From Diadema setosum (taxonomy: Eukaryota > Echinodermata > Echinoidea > Diadematoida > Diadematidae): a stretch of 64,000 bases of DNA. Shown in pieces: positions 37,054-43,600 of this stretch. The stretch lies in contig CM067065.1 of NCBI GenBank assembly GCA_033980235.1, positions 3,415,847-3,479,846 of the forward strand, in the 5' to 3' direction. Each line of letters starts with the position of its first letter. Position 1 is the first letter of the stretch. Under the pieces are notes generated by a model, which saw only the letters and a list, made by a program, of their open reading frames with translations, ran no database searches and was not told where the DNA came from. Made by a program: the position numbers and the translations under genes.

Positions 37054-37296
37054 GAGTTTGTTCGCAAAAACCGATAAGTCCATATTTGCCAAATGGAGGT
37101 ATTTGCGATTAAAAGTCAAGAAAAATAAAGAGAATAATAAGAAAATATTTGCTTCTTATGACCGTAACTTCAAAAATGTACCTTTATATGTAGTGACCAA
37201 TATGTCATTTAAAAGGTATTATTTTGTACTTTATGAAAGAGACCGTATTTCAAAATCTTCAAAAATGGACTTATCGGCTTTTGCAAACAAACTGTT

Positions 37297-37334
<38 letters not shown>

Positions 37335-40300
37335 ATTTTTTTTTCTTACCATAATTGGTTACAAACCTTCAGTTGTTTCAGGGGCTGTTGTTACGTCGGT
37401 TGTTGGAGGAGCTGTTGTTGCAGGAGTAGTCGGGACAGTGGTATCAACAAATGTTGTTGGAGCTACGGTCTTTGCATCTGTTGTCAATACAGCGCTTGTA
37501 ACTGAAGTAAGATAACCATGTGTATAATGCAGTCTAATTCGTTACAAATATATATGTGTGTGACTTTCTTGGTTCCAAGAATTTGTCCTTCCTTCTTTAG
37601 GATGGGTTTGGGCGAGACAGGGAGAGAAAGTTTATTGAAAGATAAGAAACTAATGATCATGTTTATCCCGTGTTATATTCGTAGCATATTTTAATCTTTT
37701 TTCATCTAAGTCCTTTTAAAAGAACCATTCTTATTTGAGAGAGGGATAGAAAGCTACGTCCTCCTTACTCATATTTGTATACCTCTTTATTTCTGTACCG
37801 GTAATATGAATGTTGGAGGGATAGTAGTTTGTTGTTTGTAGCAGACAGTCAAGACGTAAAGACCAGGAGACTGAAAAAAAAACAGATGCCTCAGCAGCTT
37901 AGCGAAATAGCAGCGCTAATTGGCTGTTGAAAAAGCACATTTTGAACAAAAACCAACAATCAAACACAAATAATCCTATTCTCTGACAACGCTATTCATG
38001 TTGTGCATCCAAATAATGATATTCACGCGTAACAAATCTTTGAACAAAGAAAGGTGAGCGTCCTGCTATCAAGGAATGATTATCCAGCAACTATCATCTT
38101 GTTTTGCCGTTGCCGGAGTCAGTGAATATAAGTGGTGGTGTAAATGGAGCAATATTGTTTGAGAATCTGTATTATGGCTACTACTTTGTAAAAGCATTGT
38201 TCGGTTCTCTTCAGTTTCCTTATGTGTTATTGTTTTGCCATGAAAAAGAAAACCACAGTCAGGGACGCTAACTACCTTTATTTCTTACATTCTATCTTTA
38301 CTATTAAAATTAAATAATGAATTCGATTACTTTTCTAATGACATTTCGAAATGCATTAAGAACGTTTGTGTCACTTTTCGATGTATAACATTAATATTCA
38401 TATTTGTTCATCGTTACTTACAATTTTATTAAAACAAAATATTACACATACTTTATCATGTCTCGTAAAAAAAAATATATATATGTATATATATATTTTT
38501 TTGTGCATAAATTAATGTTAGAGAATAACAACTAGCTTATGTACGTTATGTAAGACATGTAAGACAGACTTCAGGCAGCATTTTGTCATAAAAAAATGTC
38601 TTACAAGATGCATACCAATCTTACCCTTTCAAAAATATTATTATGTTGGATGTTTTTCTTACCATAATCGGTAACAAACCTTCAGTTGTTTCAGGGGCTG
38701 TTGTTACGTCGGTTGTTGGAGGAGCTGTTGTTGCAGGAGTAGTCGGGACAGTGGTATCAACAGATGTTGTTGGAGCTGAGGTCGTTGCATCTGTTGTCAA
38801 CTCAGCGCTTGTAACTTAAGTAAGATAACATGTGTAAAATGCAATCTATTGATTTGGTCATTAGGTAAATTCCTTACAAATATATGTGTCACTTTCCTGG
38901 TTCCAAGAATTTGTCCTTCCTTCTTTAGAATGGGTTTGGGGGAGACAGGGAGAGAAAGTTTATTGAAAGACAAGAAAGTAATGACCATATTTATCTCGTG
39001 TTATATTCGTAATCTTTCTTATCTAAGTCATTTTAAAAGAACCATTCTTATTTGAGAGAGGGATAGAAAGCTACGTCCTCCTTACTTATATCTGAACACC
39101 TCTTTATTTCTATATCGGTAATCTGAATGTTGAAGGGATAACAAATCTGTCACTTTTCGATGTATAACATTAACATATATATTTATTCATTATTACTTTC
39201 CATTTTATCAATAAAAAAATATTTCACATCCTTTATTATGTCTCGAAAAAAAAAGTCTATTGTTGGTACATTAGATAATGTCAGAGAATAACATCTAGAT
39301 TATGTACGTTATGTAAGACATGTAAATAGACTTCAGGCAGCCTATTGTCGTAAAAGATATCTTACAAGTTGAATACCCATCCTAGTTTTTCAAACTGTTA
39401 TCATGTTTGATTTTTTTTCTTACCATAATCGGCTACAAACCTTCAGTTGTTTCAGGGGCTGTTGTTACGTCGGTTGTTGGAGGAGCTGTTGTTGCAGGAG
39501 TAGTCGGGACAGTGGTATCAACAGATGTTGTTGGAGCTGCGGTCGTTGAATCTGTAGTCAACACAGCGCTTGTAACTGAAGTAAGATAGCCATGTGTAAA
39601 ATGCAGTGTAATTCGTTACAAATATATGTGTGACTTTCTTGGTTCCAAGAATTTGTCCTTCCTTCTTTAGGATGGGTTTGGGCGAGACAGGGAGAGAAAG
39701 TTTATTGAACGACAAAAAAATAATGACCATGTTTATCCCGTGTTATATTCGTAGCATATTTCAATCTTTCTTTAAATATCTAAGTCCTTTTAAAAGAACC
39801 ATTCTTATTTGAGAGAGGAATAGAAAGCTACGTCCACCTTATTCATATCTGTACACCTCTTTATTTCTATATCGGTAATCTGAATGTTGGAGGGATAGTA
39901 GTTTGTCGTTTGCAGCAGACAGTCAAGACGTAAATACCAGGAGACTGAAAAAAAAATGCCTCAGCAGCTTTACGAAATAGCAGCGCTAATTAGCTATTGA
40001 AAAGGTACATTTTGAATAAAAACAAACAAACAAATAAGCATAAATAATCGTATTCTCTAACAACGCTGTTTATGTTGTGCATCCTAATAAATCACGCGTA
40101 ACAAATCTTTGAACAATAAAAGGTGAGCTTCCTGCTATCAAGGGATGATAATCCAGCAACTGTTATCTTGTTTAGCCGTTGATAGCAGGAGTCAGTGAAT
40201 GTAAGTGGTGGTGTAAATGGAGCAATATTGTTTGAGAATCTGTATTATGGCTACTACTTTGTAAAAGCATTGTTCGGTTCTCTTCAGTTTCCTTATGTGT

Positions 40301-40647
40301 TAATGTTTTGCCATGAAAAAGAAACCACAGTCAGGGACGCTAACTCCCTTTATTTCTTACACGCTATCATTACTAAGGTAAACAATGAATAAGACTACTT
40401 TCATAATGACATTTCGAAATGCATTAAAAACGTTTATGTAGCTTTACAATTTATGGCATTAACATAGTATATATTTCGCATCCTAATATGTCTCGTGGGA
40501 AAAAAATATTTGCGTTGCATTAGGTAGGCCTAATGTCAGAGTATATCACCTAGCTTATGCATGTTATGTAAGACATGTACGCATTGATAGAGTTCAGGCT
40601 ATTCTCGAAATAATCCTTCGTTTGTTATTTATACATATATGTATATG

Positions 40648-40682
<35 letters not shown>

Positions 40683-43600
40683 ATTATTAATTGTGTTGAT
40701 TTTTTTTGTTATCATAATCGGCTACAAACCTCTAGTAGTTTCAGGGGCTGTTGTTACGTCTGTTGTTGGAGGAGCTGTTGTTGCATGAGTAGTCGGAACA
40801 GTGGTATCAACAGATGTTGTTGGAGCTGCGGTCGTTGCATCTGTTGTCAACACTGTGGTAATGGCCGGTGTGGTAACAACACTAGTGGCTAAAGTAAGAG
40901 AAACACGTGTAATGACGTTTATAAATTTGGCTATTTGCTAAATCACATTTATGTTAAGTGTACTTTCCCAGTTCAAAGACATTCCCAGGATGTTGTTAGG
41001 ATGAGTTGGGACGAAATGGGAGAGAAATCCGAAAACAAATAATTAATGGCAAAGCTTAGGTCGTGTTCTGGAATGCGTATGAGAAAAAAAAAAGGTAATC
41101 AAACTTTGGCAGGGATGAGTTTTTTTTTCATAGTTCCCTATTTAGAGCAAAGTGGTGGTTGTGGGGAAAGAAGAACCCTTCATCTTCCTTTGGTTCCGTA
41201 ATTATGTTGACAAATGTCAAGCCTGACTAAGCACATGAACTCTAAAGATTAATTAAACAGCACCTTTCTCAAGTTTTAGTGTCACATGAAGGAACAATGC
41301 ATACCTCTATGAGTTGATGAGATCTGCCAATGACAGTGACCAAAGAAATGGGTCAGCTTGCACGAATTATTATTTTTTTTTTATGTGAGTGTGTATGTTT
41401 TGGTTTCTACGAACATTTTATCCTACGTACCCTACAACCTTAACTATGCGGACGGGGGGGGGGGGGGGTGGCGCGAAGAAACAAGCCTTATATAACTGAG
41501 GACAATTACATTGATATCTATAAATCAGAAAATGAAATAACGTTCGTTATTCAGAAAGTTCGTTAAACTGAAAATATGAGATACGCCATCCCCTTTAAGA
41601 TTTCAAGCTGATCGTTCATTAATCAAGGAAGTGCATTGGACACCCCAAGGCTGATTTTATCCACTACATCTCACCTTCATTATAAGGTTTGGCTTGTTCC
41701 TTATAAACGTGAATAAAAACAACAACAGCATTCTAGACCTGAAGCGTGACCTAGTTTTCCAATAAATTTACTTAATACTCGAAGAGGAATTCACGGATTA
41801 GAAGTGAAACTCAGGGAGCGGCAAAACTTGCGACTGGCGATATGGCCAGGTCGGGCCGGACCTGTAGTGATAGGGCTTCTCCGTTTCTTTCGTGACGTTA
41901 AAGTCCTCTGTTAAATAGTAGCTGAGCATAAGCACGGATATGAAAATGCATTTATATATATATGTAAGTACATACCATTTGAATGTAACCGTAGATAAAT
42001 TGGTAATAGTTATGGAAAACGTACTGCATTGTGGTCCATAAAAGCCCGTCATGCAGAAACACTGGTAGCCTGCCTCAGTCTCCACACATGATCCGCCGTT
42101 CTGACATGGATCCGAGGTGCAGGCTGCGTTGACCGACCGAAAAGGTCGAAACAAGGATGTACGATACCGATAAAATGAAAGAAAATAATCAGAATGTTAT
42201 AGCCCGCAGTTAAAGATCCTGTTTACCTTTGGGAGCAGTGATTTCAAAAATTTTCAAGATATCACTGTTGATGCATGTGTGTAGGTCAGTTGTATCATAA
42301 AACATCCTACCAAATGAAATTTTTGAACTGAAACCTAAAATGTAAGGAGATCACTATTTTTCTCATTAAACCATAACTGTAGACGGTGTAGTCTGGATAC
42401 ATTTTTATTATCACTATTGTTCATATTTTGTATATTTTACAAAAACTTAACATTGATTATGATGGTTCAAATTTTTTACACAGGTGGTTTCTATCCCTAA
42501 CTCACATTTTAGAACTATTTTGAAGCAGTAATGCTTGGTTTTTGTTTCATCTGCAAATGGTAAATTATGCCTTTAATATGCTTTTATTCTAATTTAGATT
42601 ACCTTGATAATCTGAATATGAAAAATAAAACAGAAAAATAAAACTGTTCCCTTTTCCTGAGGTTTGTTAAGTTACAAACGAAATTTAAAGGATGGTTAGT
42701 AACTGATCAGTAGGAATCAGTGGGAATGCTGAGGGATGATTGTTCTAATCCTTGTGGGATTCCTTTTCGGGTACATTGTCTATTGTTGTGTGAAAGCTAT
42801 ATTTTGCTTCAGAATGGTCTCATATTCAAGAAATGTGCAGTTTAATGTTTCCAGGTTAGCATGCCTGTACAGTGACGGGGCGATCGTTAATGTTTAACTG
42901 CACATTTCTTGAATATAAGACCATTCTGAAGCAAATAATTTTCACACACAACAATAGATATATAATGTATTCTTAAATGAATCACACAAGGATTAGAACA
43001 ATTATCCCCCAGCATTTCCACTGATTCCCACTGATCAGTTATTAGCCACCCCCTTTAAGTTCGTAATGATGGTAATGGCGACGGTTCAGTAGTACACAAG
43101 TTCCTTTCATTTCCGATCAAATAACCCCTTCTCATTTCGGTTGAACGACATCTAGGCATGTTGTAAATTGTGTGTTTTGAAACGAAGAAAATTAAAAAAT
43201 AACAAACTTTATTTCAATTTTGGATGAAAAGTAAAACAATCTTCTAATTTCGGATGAACGAATATCTCGGTATGGGGAATTTTGAGGGTTTCTGAATAAC
43301 GAAACCCTATATCATATTCGGATTTCTAATAATGAATGTTAAAAAAAAACCAACATCACGGCCCTTACTCTGGTGTAAGTTTCCACATATGGCATCTAGT
43401 TAGCGCCTTTGTTGTTGTCTTTGTTGTTTGCTATATCAGGCTATTCTAATGGAAGCCGCAAGAAAGTGTTCCTGTTGTTAATATCAACCTCTTCTTTTAC
43501 GCAGAAAATGTTGTTAGTTCATGCTCATGATTTTGTTTTGAAGTTGCAGTATATACGATAATTATACAAGAGAAAAAAATAATCAAGTGGAGAATTTACC

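Noticed and set aside
39407..39589. Val-rich plus-strand frame over exon T2 ([15 protein letters not shown])
   Set aside because: Antisense reading of a Thr/Pro repeat. The minus strand fits splice sites, phase and neighbours.
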